NCBI RefSeq assembly: GCF_900624995.1
Contig: NZ_UYXQ01000003.1
Coordinates: 172,962 to 236,961, forward strand
Direction of reading: 5' to 3'
Length of the DNA: 64,000 bases
Source of the DNA: Pseudomonas antarctica
GTDB taxonomy: Bacteria; Pseudomonadota; Gammaproteobacteria; Pseudomonadales; Pseudomonadaceae
Shown: positions 8,233-14,673 of the stretch, piece by piece
Layout of the letters: every line of letters begins with the position of its first letter
Position numbering within the stretch: position 1 is the stretch's first letter
Notes under the pieces: model-generated
What the model was told of the DNA's origin: nothing
Database searches by the model: none
What the model saw: only the letters and a program-made list of their open reading frames with translations
Translations under genes and position numbers: made by a program

Positions 8233-9588
8233 ATGGAAATCAGAAAAATTCGACTGAACAACGTCGGTCGTTTTACCGACTTGGAAGTCGCCTTTGCGCC
8301 TACCGAAAAACATGCGTCGAAGGTGACGGTGTTTGTGGGGAATAATGGGGCGGGGAAGACGACGATTTTGAAGTCGATAGCCACGTCGTTAAGTTGGCTG
8401 GTTGGGCGCATTCGCACTGACAATGGCGGTGGCAGTCCCATCCAAGAAGATGTGGTCACTAATGGTGAGCGATTCGCCTCAATAGATGCTGAAGTCAGCG
8501 GTATATCTCACCCGTCAGCATCAGCTTCCGCGACCTACTCATGGACACTTGCTCGCACCTTGCGAGGCCACAAAGCAAAGGTAAATAGCTCTCTTACTAA
8601 ATTAACCGAGCTGGCTGATCTCTATCGCTTTCATATAGGGTTGGTTGACGACAACGGCTCACTTCCACTTGTGGCCTTCTACCCTGTCGAAAGATCCGTC
8701 CTTGACGTTCCACTAACAATCCGAAAATCCGAAAAACCATTCGATCAGTTTGATGGATACGAAAACGCTCTAAATGGTGGCGTAGATTTCGGACGCTTTT
8801 TTGAATGGTTCCGTGACAGAGAAGATACTGAGAACGAGCTAGGCATATCCTCAGCCGTAATGGAACAGTTGAAAAAAATCTCTAGTTCAGATGAAAAACT
8901 GGTATCTGAACTTAAAAACATGCACCTAGCATCACGCGATCCTCAGTTAAATGCTGTGCGGTCCGCCGTCAACAAGTTTATGCCTGACTTTAGCAACCTT
9001 AGAGTCCAGAGAAAGCCTAGATTGCACATGGCCATCGACAAGCTAGGCAGTACACTCAGTGTTTCTCAGCTTTCTCAGGGGGAGAAATCACTGATGGCAC
9101 TTGTCGGCGACATTGCTCGCCGCTTGGCACTTATGAATCCATCATTGAAGAACCCACTTGAAGGAGCGGGTGTCGTCCTAATCGACGAAGTAGACCTCCA
9201 TCTTCACCCTCAATGGCAGCGCCGTCTGATCCAGCAACTCACTGAAACCTTCCCCAACTGCCAATTCATCCTGACAACGCATTCTCCACTGGTGATCAGC
9301 GATACAAAGGATGTTTTGTGCTACGTCCTCGACGACGGTGAACTAGAAGAGCGCACCGGTCTCTACGGTCTAGACGCAAATCAGGTCCTGCGCAGCGTCA
9401 TGGACACCGATGCACGCAACAGCGAGGTGCAGGACCGCCTAGATCGTCTACTGGATCTGCTGCAAGACAAAAAATTGAAAGAGGCTAAGGCTCTTTTCGA
9501 AGAACTTTCAGCAGACCTCCCCCCAGGTCATATTGAGCTAACTAAAGCATCCCTCCTAATTCGCAAGCTGGAACTGCGCAGTGCGTAA
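8233..9588 (+). CDS. ptuA: Septu defence ATPase PtuA
   Basis: ABC/SMC-like ATPase that partners an HNH nuclease in the Septu anti-phage system. The 451-residue protein shows Walker A GNNGAGKTT (residues 36-44), the ABC signature LSQGEKS (280-286), Walker B VVLIDEVDLHLHP (314-326) and a switch His in TTHSP (348-352). The middle of about 230 residues is divergent, as in RecF/OLD-like defence ATPases. Its stop overlaps the GTG start of the HNH gene by 8 bp. Base composition is more AT-rich than the flanking genes, which suggests horizontal gain. Naming depends on the pairing with a PtuB-type neighbour; an isolated ATPase of this type would be ambiguous. Confidence 0.87.
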   Translation: MEIRKIRLNNVGRFTDLEVAFAPTEKHASKVTVFVGNNGAGKTTILKSIATSLSWLVGRIRTDNGGGSPIQEDVVTNGERFASIDAEVSGISHPSASASATYSWTLARTLRGHKAKVNSSLTKLTELADLYRFHIGLVDDNGSLPLVAFYPVERSVLDVPLTIRKSEKPFDQFDGYENALNGGVDFGRFFEWFRDREDTENELGISSAVMEQLKKISSSDEKLVSELKNMHLASRDPQLNAVRSAVNKFMPDFSNLRVQRKPRLHMAIDKLGSTLSVSQLSQGEKSLMALVGDIARRLALMNPSLKNPLEGAGVVLIDEVDLHLHPQWQRRLIQQLTETFPNCQFILTTHSPLVISDTKDVLCYVLDDGELEERTGLYGLDANQVLRSVMDTDARNSEVQDRLDRLLDLLQDKKLKEAKALFEELSADLPPGHIELTKASLLIRKLELRSA

Positions 9589-10210
9589 GATCACCAAAGG
9601 AAATGAACCCGTAGCGCTGACGCAATGGAGACGCGTACACCCGAGGGGACGCTACCCCGAGTTATCGCACATTGAAAGAAACGCCATTCGCCAAGCTTGT
9701 ATAGAAGAGCAATACGGCCTATGTGCCCACTGCTGCAACGCAATTGCACTGAATAGCGCTCACAACGAGCATGTAGAGGCGCAAAGAGATGCCCAAAACC
9801 GCACGGTGGACTTCTCCAACATCGTAGCGAGCTGTAATCGACCTCAACAATGCGGGAACGCGCACGCACATCAGGCATTGCCACTCACCGCACTGATGGA
9901 TGAATGTGAAACAGAGCTAAAATTTTATCTTTCAGGGCGAGTGGAAGGGTTGAGCCCAAGAGCGATCACGTCTATTCAGGTTCTGAATTTAGGGGATAGC
10001 CGCGAGAAAAACCGGGCGCTGTTCAATGATCGGCGAGACATCATCAATGCGCTTCTTTTCAACAGCCGCATGGATGGTTCTGATCTCACTATAGAAAACA
10101 TTGACCTGCTGACAATTCTTGAGGAAGAACTGCAACAACCGGATGAGAACCGACAACTCAAACCATTCTCTCCGGTCTTGATAAACGTTATTCGCCAAAT
10201 CAGCGCCTGA
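9581..10210 (+). CDS. ptuB: Septu HNH endonuclease PtuB
   Basis: Putative nuclease effector of Septu; in characterised systems the PtuA-PtuB complex degrades DNA during infection. The 209-residue protein matches the HNH family I know as TIGR02646. It has a zinc-type CAHC (residues 48-51), the HNH core HNEHVEAQ (61-68), NIVASC (80-85) and a second Cys pair partner, CGNAHAH (91-97). The GTG start is used because it overlaps the ptuA stop, giving translational coupling, and no in-frame ATG lies close by. It ends 2 bp before the convergent LysR gene with no terminator. No reverse transcriptase or msr/msd-like RNA is next to it, so this is a stand-alone Septu, not a retron. Confidence 0.88.
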   Translation: MRKITKGNEPVALTQWRRVHPRGRYPELSHIERNAIRQACIEEQYGLCAHCCNAIALNSAHNEHVEAQRDAQNRTVDFSNIVASCNRPQQCGNAHAHQALPLTALMDECETELKFYLSGRVEGLSPRAITSIQVLNLGDSREKNRALFNDRRDIINALLFNSRMDGSDLTIENIDLLTILEEELQQPDENRQLKPFSPVLINVIRQISA

Positions 10211-10212
10211 CC

Positions 10213-11070
10213 CTACCCCTTCATAAAATCAATAAACGCCCGCACCTTCAGCGGCAAATGCCGCGTATCCGGGTACATCGCATAAATCCCCTGCGGCGCA
10301 AAGCGATGGTCGGCCAATAGCCGCACCAGCCGCCCCGCGTCCAAGTCCTCCTGCACCAGCCACTGCGGCAGCACCGCCACGCCGTGACCGCGCACGGCGA
10401 ACGCCTGAAGCACGGCCGCGCTGTCGGCCACCAGTGCCGTAGGGCCGGTGCGGTATTGATGTTCGCCACCGGCCGGGTCGATCACACTCAGTTCCGTCAA
10501 ACGGCCATGACCCAGCTTGGGCACCTGTTCCAACGCATCCAGCGTTTGAACCCCGGCAAATTCAGGCGCCGCCACCGCCAATACCTCGAAGGTCGACAAC
10601 TGCACCGCGCGGTGGTTGGAGTCCAGCAGGCGGCCCAACCGAATCGCCACGTCAAAGCGTTCCGAGATCAAATCGGCGTGGGTGGAGGATGTGGATAAGT
10701 GAATATTCAGGTCCGGGTGCAAGCGGCGGAAGGCTTCCACCGCCGGGGCGACCACCGCCAGCGCGTATTCCACGGTGGTGGTGATGCGCAGCGTGCCTTT
10801 GAGCTGGGCGTGTTCGGATCGCGCTTCTTCCACGGCCAGGCGGGCTTCTTCGAGCATCCGTGTGCAACGCAGGTAGAAGCGTTCGCCGGCGTCGGTCAGC
10901 GCCAGTTGGCGCGTGTTGCGGGTCAGCAGGGTGACGCCCAGTTCCGCTTCCAGGCGCTTGAGGTTGAAGCTGACCACGGCGCGCGTCTGGCCCAGCATAT
11001 CCGCCGCTGCAGTGAGCGAACCGGCTTCTACTACAGCCTTGAAGGTGTCGAATCGGTCCAGGCTGACCAT
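10213..11070 (-). CDS. LysR-family transcriptional regulator
   Basis: DNA-binding regulator with an N-terminal winged helix-turn-helix (about residues 5-62, including AGSLTAAADMLGQTRAVVS) and a C-terminal effector-binding domain. The 285 residues are a little short but normal. The ATG at 11070 has a strong AAGGAGG upstream. It is divergent from the MFS gene at 11182, with a 23-bp palindrome in the shared promoter region, so it probably controls that exporter and itself. Its effector is unknown. Its 3' end abuts the Septu genes. Confidence 0.93.
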   Translation of the reverse strand: MVSLDRFDTFKAVVEAGSLTAAADMLGQTRAVVSFNLKRLEAELGVTLLTRNTRQLALTDAGERFYLRCTRMLEEARLAVEEARSEHAQLKGTLRITTTVEYALAVVAPAVEAFRRLHPDLNIHLSTSSTHADLISERFDVAIRLGRLLDSNHRAVQLSTFEVLAVAAPEFAGVQTLDALEQVPKLGHGRLTELSVIDPAGGEHQYRTGPTALVADSAAVLQAFAVRGHGVAVLPQWLVQEDLDAGRLVRLLADHRFAPQGIYAMYPDTRHLPLKVRAFIDFMKG

Positions 11071-11084
11071 CGGCCACCCCCTCC

Positions 11085-11107
11085 TTTGTCAAAATATTTT
11101 TGACAAA
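11085..11107. promoter_or_regulatory. Palindromic operator in the LysR/MFS divergent promoter
   Basis: TTTGTCAAAA and TTTTGACAAA flank a 3-bp centre. Each arm contains a TTGACA-like -35 hexamer pointing outward, so protein bound here could control both directions. The site fits a LysR-type operator, but its assignment to this regulator is an inference. Confidence 0.55.
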
Positions 11108-11181
11108 CTAACAGGCAAACCGGCGTATCCCAAACCCTGCAAGCGGCCTACCCTGCCCGCTTCATTTGCAGGATCGCGTTC

Positions 11182-12372
11182 ATGACCTACCGCTCGAAAG
11201 TCGCCTGGATCTTTTTACTCGGCTTCGCCCTGGACCTGGTGAACATGTTTGTCGCCACGGTTGCATACCCGGATATTGCCCGCGAGTTGCATGCCTCGGT
11301 CACGCAATTGGCCTGGATTAGCAACGCCTACGTGCTCGGGCTGACCGTGATCATTCCCTTGAGTGTGTGGCTGGCGGCGATCCTGGGTGAACGAACGCTG
11401 ATCGCAGCAAGCCTGCTCTTATTTGCGGGGGCGTCGGTGATGGTGGGCCAGGCAGGTTCAATCGAAGCGCTGATTGGCTGGCGGGCGCTGCAAGGCTTGG
11501 GTGGCGGACTGCTGATCCCCGTGGGCCAAGCCCTGGCTTACCGGCACTATCCAGCGGCAGAACGCAGCCAATTGACGGCGCGGGTGATGTCGGTGGCGCT
11601 GCTGGTACCGGCGCTGTCGCCAGCCTTGGGCGGGTTGGTTGCCGACAGTGTGTCGTGGCGTTGGATCTTCTATGCCAACCTGCCGCTGGCGTTGCTCACG
11701 CTGCTGCTGGCACTGCTGTGGATAAAACCTGACGCGCCAGCAACGGTGCGCCCGAGCTTGGGGCTGGGCAGTATTTTCAAACAGATTCGTAGCCCGATGC
11801 TGCGCGTGGCGATGCTGGTCTACCTGTTCATTCCCGGTGTATTTATCGGCACCAGCCTGATCGCTATCCTCTACCTGCGCGGCCTGGGTTACGACGCCAC
11901 ACACACCGGCGCGCTGATGTTGCCGTGGGCGCTGGCGTCGGCGCTGGCGATTTTCCTGAGCAAAAAACTGTTCAACCGCTACGGCCCAAAACCTTTGCTG
12001 CTGGCGGGCATGGCGCTGCAATGTGTCGGCATCGTGCTGCTGACAAAACCCGAACCGGCCGTGATTATTCTGGCCTACGCGTTGATGGGCCTGGGCGGCA
12101 GCCTGTGCAGCAGCACCGCGCAGACCCTGGCGTTTCTCGACATACCCGCCGAGCGTATGGGCCATGCCAGCGCCCTGTGGAACATCAATCGGCAAGTCAG
12201 CTTCTGCCTGGGCGCTGCCGCCCTCAGTGCGTTGTTGTCGGCCTTGGATTCCTTCGCCATAACCTTCACGATGGCCGCAGCCCTGACACTGTTGCCCCTT
12301 TTTGCCGTGTTGCGCCTGGATGCGTCCAGGGTACGCACACTGCTTCACCCTGCCAGCGAGTCCCAGCAATGA
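11182..12372 (+). CDS. MFS exporter (drug:H+ antiporter type)
   Basis: Inner-membrane major facilitator with 396 residues and about 12 predicted membrane segments. Conserved MFS features include GWRALQGLGGGLLIPVGQAL in the fourth or fifth segment (antiporter motif C region) and SPALGGLVADSVSWRWIFYAN at the following loop, typical of DHA-type efflux proteins. Substrate unknown. The divergent LysR gene is the likely regulator. Its TGA overlaps the ATG of the next gene (ATGA), so the two are translationally coupled. Confidence 0.9.
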   Translation: MTYRSKVAWIFLLGFALDLVNMFVATVAYPDIARELHASVTQLAWISNAYVLGLTVIIPLSVWLAAILGERTLIAASLLLFAGASVMVGQAGSIEALIGWRALQGLGGGLLIPVGQALAYRHYPAAERSQLTARVMSVALLVPALSPALGGLVADSVSWRWIFYANLPLALLTLLLALLWIKPDAPATVRPSLGLGSIFKQIRSPMLRVAMLVYLFIPGVFIGTSLIAILYLRGLGYDATHTGALMLPWALASALAIFLSKKLFNRYGPKPLLLAGMALQCVGIVLLTKPEPAVIILAYALMGLGGSLCSSTAQTLAFLDIPAERMGHASALWNINRQVSFCLGAAALSALLSALDSFAITFTMAAALTLLPLFAVLRLDASRVRTLLHPASESQQ

Positions 12373-12770
12373 TTGATTACAGCGATTTTTTTGAGGAAGT
12401 GATCCAGACCCACGTCGAGATCGAGCAATGGTTTGCCGGCGTTGCGCCAGAAGGCACCCTGGAAACCTTGCTTGCGCGCTTTTCACCCGAATTCAGCATG
12501 GTCGCACCCGCCACCGGCACGAGAGTGAATGCAGCCGGGGTTAAAGCGTTGTTCACGCGCCTGGGCGGCATGCGCCCGGGGTTGAAGATCACCTTGAGCG
12601 AAATGGCCGGCATTGACCGCCATGCACGCGGCGCGACGGTGACTTACCGCGAACATCAGGTTGACGACAGCGGCACGCAAACCGATCGCCGTGCCACCGT
12701 GGTGTTTGAAAAACAGGCCAGCGGTGCGCTGTTGTGGCGCCATTTGCACGAAACCTTCATCAAGGCCTGA
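12369..12770 (+). CDS. NTF2-like / DUF4440-type small protein
   Basis: A 133-residue soluble protein. Its size, alternating helices and strands and ending (LLWRHLHETFIK) fit the NTF2-like cone fold that includes DUF4440 and SnoaL-type proteins; these bind or convert small molecules. No catalytic residues can be named from sequence alone. The start at 12369 is fixed by the ATGA overlap with the MFS stop. It may modify or sense the substrate exported by the neighbour, which is speculation. Confidence 0.75.
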   Translation: MIDYSDFFEEVIQTHVEIEQWFAGVAPEGTLETLLARFSPEFSMVAPATGTRVNAAGVKALFTRLGGMRPGLKITLSEMAGIDRHARGATVTYREHQVDDSGTQTDRRATVVFEKQASGALLWRHLHETFIKA

Positions 12771-12782
12771 CGCGGTCAAAAA

Positions 12783-12855
12783 ATGTGGGAGCTGGCTTGC
12801 CTGCGATAGCGGTGGGTCAGTTGCACATCCTTCAACTGACAGTCCCCCATCGCAG
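12783..12855. repeat. REP doublet, right arm degenerate
   Basis: GTGGGAGCTGGCTTGCCTGCGATAGC and GGTGGGTCAGTTG face CAACTGACAGTCCCCCATCGCAG. The second arm lacks the final GCCAGCTCCCAC. Here it borders the long-repeat island. Confidence 0.75.
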
Positions 12856-12893
12856 CATAGGTATCTACACATCTTTTTACGGGTTGGATTCTT

Positions 12894-13064
12894 TGGTTGT
12901 CGCGGGGGCGCGGGGTACATATCCGTTATTTGGGTAACGGCTGCTATGGGTTCCGCTCTTACAGCGGGTCACTTTTGGAAAAGAGCCCGGAATGCCGGCC
13001 CAGCCAAAAGTAACCAAAAGGGCTCTTGCCCCACCACTCGGCACCTCGCTCACGCTTCGGTGTG
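12894..13064 (+). repeat. Long dispersed repeat, copy A (truncated, forward)
   Basis: A near-direct match to the first half of the sequence at 63243-63405. It includes GTACATATCCGTT, GGGTAACGGCTG, CGGGTCACTTTTG, GAGCCCGGAATGCCGGCCCAG and CCAAAAGGGCTCTTGCCCC. It stops near 13064, before the large palindrome present in the other copies. It is non-coding; small open frames in it are not conserved between copies. Confidence 0.85.
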
Positions 13065-13073
13065 CCCTCACGC

Positions 13074-13141
13074 AGGCGGTGGGTCAGTCAGCTCATGTGT
13101 AACTGACCCACCGCCTTCGCGAGCAAGCCCGCTCCCACAGT
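13074..13141. repeat. Partial REP doublet
   Basis: GGCGGTGGGTCAGT... faces ACTGACCCACCGCC followed by a full REP arm GCGAGCAAGCCCGCTCCCACAG. The left REP arm is missing and is replaced by the end of long-repeat copy A, so the junction looks like an insertion or recombination point. Confidence 0.75.
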
Positions 13142-13164
13142 TGGATCTCAGTACATCAGACAGA

Positions 13165-13535
13165 GAGTGTGCTGCTGTACTTTTGCCCTGCTTTTGCTTC
13201 TACCACTCAGGTCGGCTACTAGGCCGCCGTGCTGTAGATTTTGATCTTGATCTGACAGGCCCCGTTAACCACGATGGCCGAACGCAGGCTTGAATCCGTG
13301 GGTAACCCGGCAGGACGCCGAGTTAGCCGCGATGGGCCAAGGATGGCCCATGGCGGCGGCCCACGGATTCAAGCCTGCGTGCGGGCATGCCGAGCCTAGG
13401 CGAGGCACCGAGTGATGGGGCGAGGTCTTTTTGGTTACTTTTTGGTCCTTCAAAAAGTGACCCGCTGTAAGAGCGGAACCCTAAGCAGCCGTTACCGCAG
13501 CAACGGATATGTACTCAATCTACCTAAACCATCGC
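13165..13535 (-). repeat. Long dispersed repeat, copy B (inverted)
   Basis: The reverse complement of 63243-63640, nearly full length. It contains a large imperfect palindrome with arms AGGCTTGAATCCGTGGG (13286-13302) and CCCACGGATTCAAGCCT (13360-13376), and a GATCAAGATC-type stretch near the left end. Copies A and B face each other across a partial REP. It resembles the long repeat families described in P. fluorescens-group genomes; the family name cannot be confirmed here. Confidence 0.85.
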
Positions 13536-13601
13536 AGGCTAAAAGCAACACAAAAAGTTGCGCAGACACCCATGGCTATCGCAGGCAAGCCACACACACA
13601 T

Positions 13602-14462
13602 TCAGTTTTGCGTCGGGTCAACGATGACGGTGCAGGTCATCCCCGCCGCCAGCAGCACGCCTTCGGGCACTTCATCAATATGAATCCGCACCGGCACGCG
13701 CTGGGCCAGGCGCACCCAGTTGAAGGTCGGGTTCACATCGGCGATAAGTTCCCGGCTTTCAGGGTTGTCACGGTCGTATATACCGCGCGAGATGCTTTCC
13801 ACGTGGCCCTTGAGCGTCTCGCCGCTCATCAATTGCATATCGGCCTTATCACCGACTTTGACGTGGGGCAGCTTGGTCTCTTCAAAGAAGCCATACACCC
13901 AGAACGAGTTCATATCGACCACGGCCATCTTGGCTTCGCCGATGCGCGCATAGTCGCCGCGGTGCACGTTGAGGTTGGTGACGTAGCCGTCCACCGCTGC
14001 CACCACTTGGGTACGCTTGAGGTTGAGTTCGGCCGCTTCCAGCTGCGCCAGCGCATGTTGGTAATCGGCCAGGGCCGAGTCAGCAATGTTGCTGGCGTCG
14101 TCGCGGTTTTCCCTGGAGATCACCAACGCGTCGAGGTCCGCGCGGCGGTGGGCATTGACCTTGCGCATCTCCCAGGTGGCTTTGCGCGAGGCGACCAGCG
14201 ATTGCGCCTGCTTGACCGCGATGCGGTAGTGCTCGGGGTCGATCTGCATCAGCAGGTCGCCCCTTTTCACCAACTGGTTATCACGCACCGGCACGTTGAC
14301 CACCTCCCCGGTAACGTCGGCGGCGACGTTGATGATATCGGCGCGCACGCGGCCGTCGCGGGTCCACGGCGTCTCCATGTAGTGCACCCACAATGTGCGG
14401 CCAATCCAGATCGCCAAAGCCAGTAACAGCAAGGTCGCGAGCAGGCTGAAAAACTTTTTCAT
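13602..14462 (-). CDS. HlyD-family periplasmic adaptor of an aromatic-acid-type efflux system
   Basis: Membrane-fusion protein of 286 residues. It has one N-terminal membrane anchor (about residues 5-25), a biotinyl-lipoyl-like domain (VAADVTGEVVNVPVRDNQLV, near 47-66), an alpha hairpin (about 80-150) and a beta-barrel domain. It links the FUSC inner-membrane pump to the outer-membrane channel, as AaeA does. It is the last gene of the minus-strand set NodT lipoprotein, FUSC protein, DUF1656 and this adaptor. The gap to DUF1656 is 10 bp. The substrate is inferred from the family (hydroxylated aromatic acids or similar). Confidence 0.92.
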   Translation of the reverse strand: MKKFFSLLATLLLLALAIWIGRTLWVHYMETPWTRDGRVRADIINVAADVTGEVVNVPVRDNQLVKRGDLLMQIDPEHYRIAVKQAQSLVASRKATWEMRKVNAHRRADLDALVISRENRDDASNIADSALADYQHALAQLEAAELNLKRTQVVAAVDGYVTNLNVHRGDYARIGEAKMAVVDMNSFWVYGFFEETKLPHVKVGDKADMQLMSGETLKGHVESISRGIYDRDNPESRELIADVNPTFNWVRLAQRVPVRIHIDEVPEGVLLAAGMTCTVIVDPTQN

Positions 14463-14472
14463 CGGGGCATTC

Positions 14473-14673
14473 TCAACGGTAGACGGTCAGCGCCAGGGCG
14501 CCGAACAAGCAAACGAACAGGCTCAGGCGCAACAACGCCGGGTGCCAGAAAAAACGGTACAGGTCGAACCCGGCCAGGAAGCGATCCAGGGCCCAGGCAA
14601 GCGCGGCCGCGATCAAGAACATCAAGGTCATGGTCGGCATGTAGAGGCCGTGAAAGGCTATTTCACGCGGCAT
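14473..14673 (-). CDS. DUF1656 small membrane protein (AaeX-like)
   Basis: A 66-residue inner-membrane protein with two hydrophobic segments (about residues 12-30 and 44-63) and the N-terminal motif MPREIAFHGLYMP typical of DUF1656. Such proteins are always found between FUSC and HlyD genes, as AaeX is in the AaeXAB system. Its exact role is unknown. Its start overlaps the end of the FUSC gene by 11 bp, so translation is probably coupled. Confidence 0.93.
   Translation of the reverse strand: MPREIAFHGLYMPTMTLMFLIAAALAWALDRFLAGFDLYRFFWHPALLRLSLFVCLFGALALTVYR

Noticed and set aside
8142..10212. A retron containing the Septu proteins
   Set aside because: PtuA/PtuB also occur with retron reverse transcriptases, but there is no reverse transcriptase gene and no room for an msr/msd RNA next to the pair.
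11925..12770. A 281-residue version of the NTF2-like protein starting inside the MFS gene
   Set aside because: The extra N-terminus is out-of-frame MFS sequence; the ATGA overlap at 12369 is a better start.
12661..13627. Several small open frames inside the repeat island near 13 kb
   Set aside because: They are not conserved between repeat copies A, B and C, and they span REP arms and palindromes, so they are not genes.
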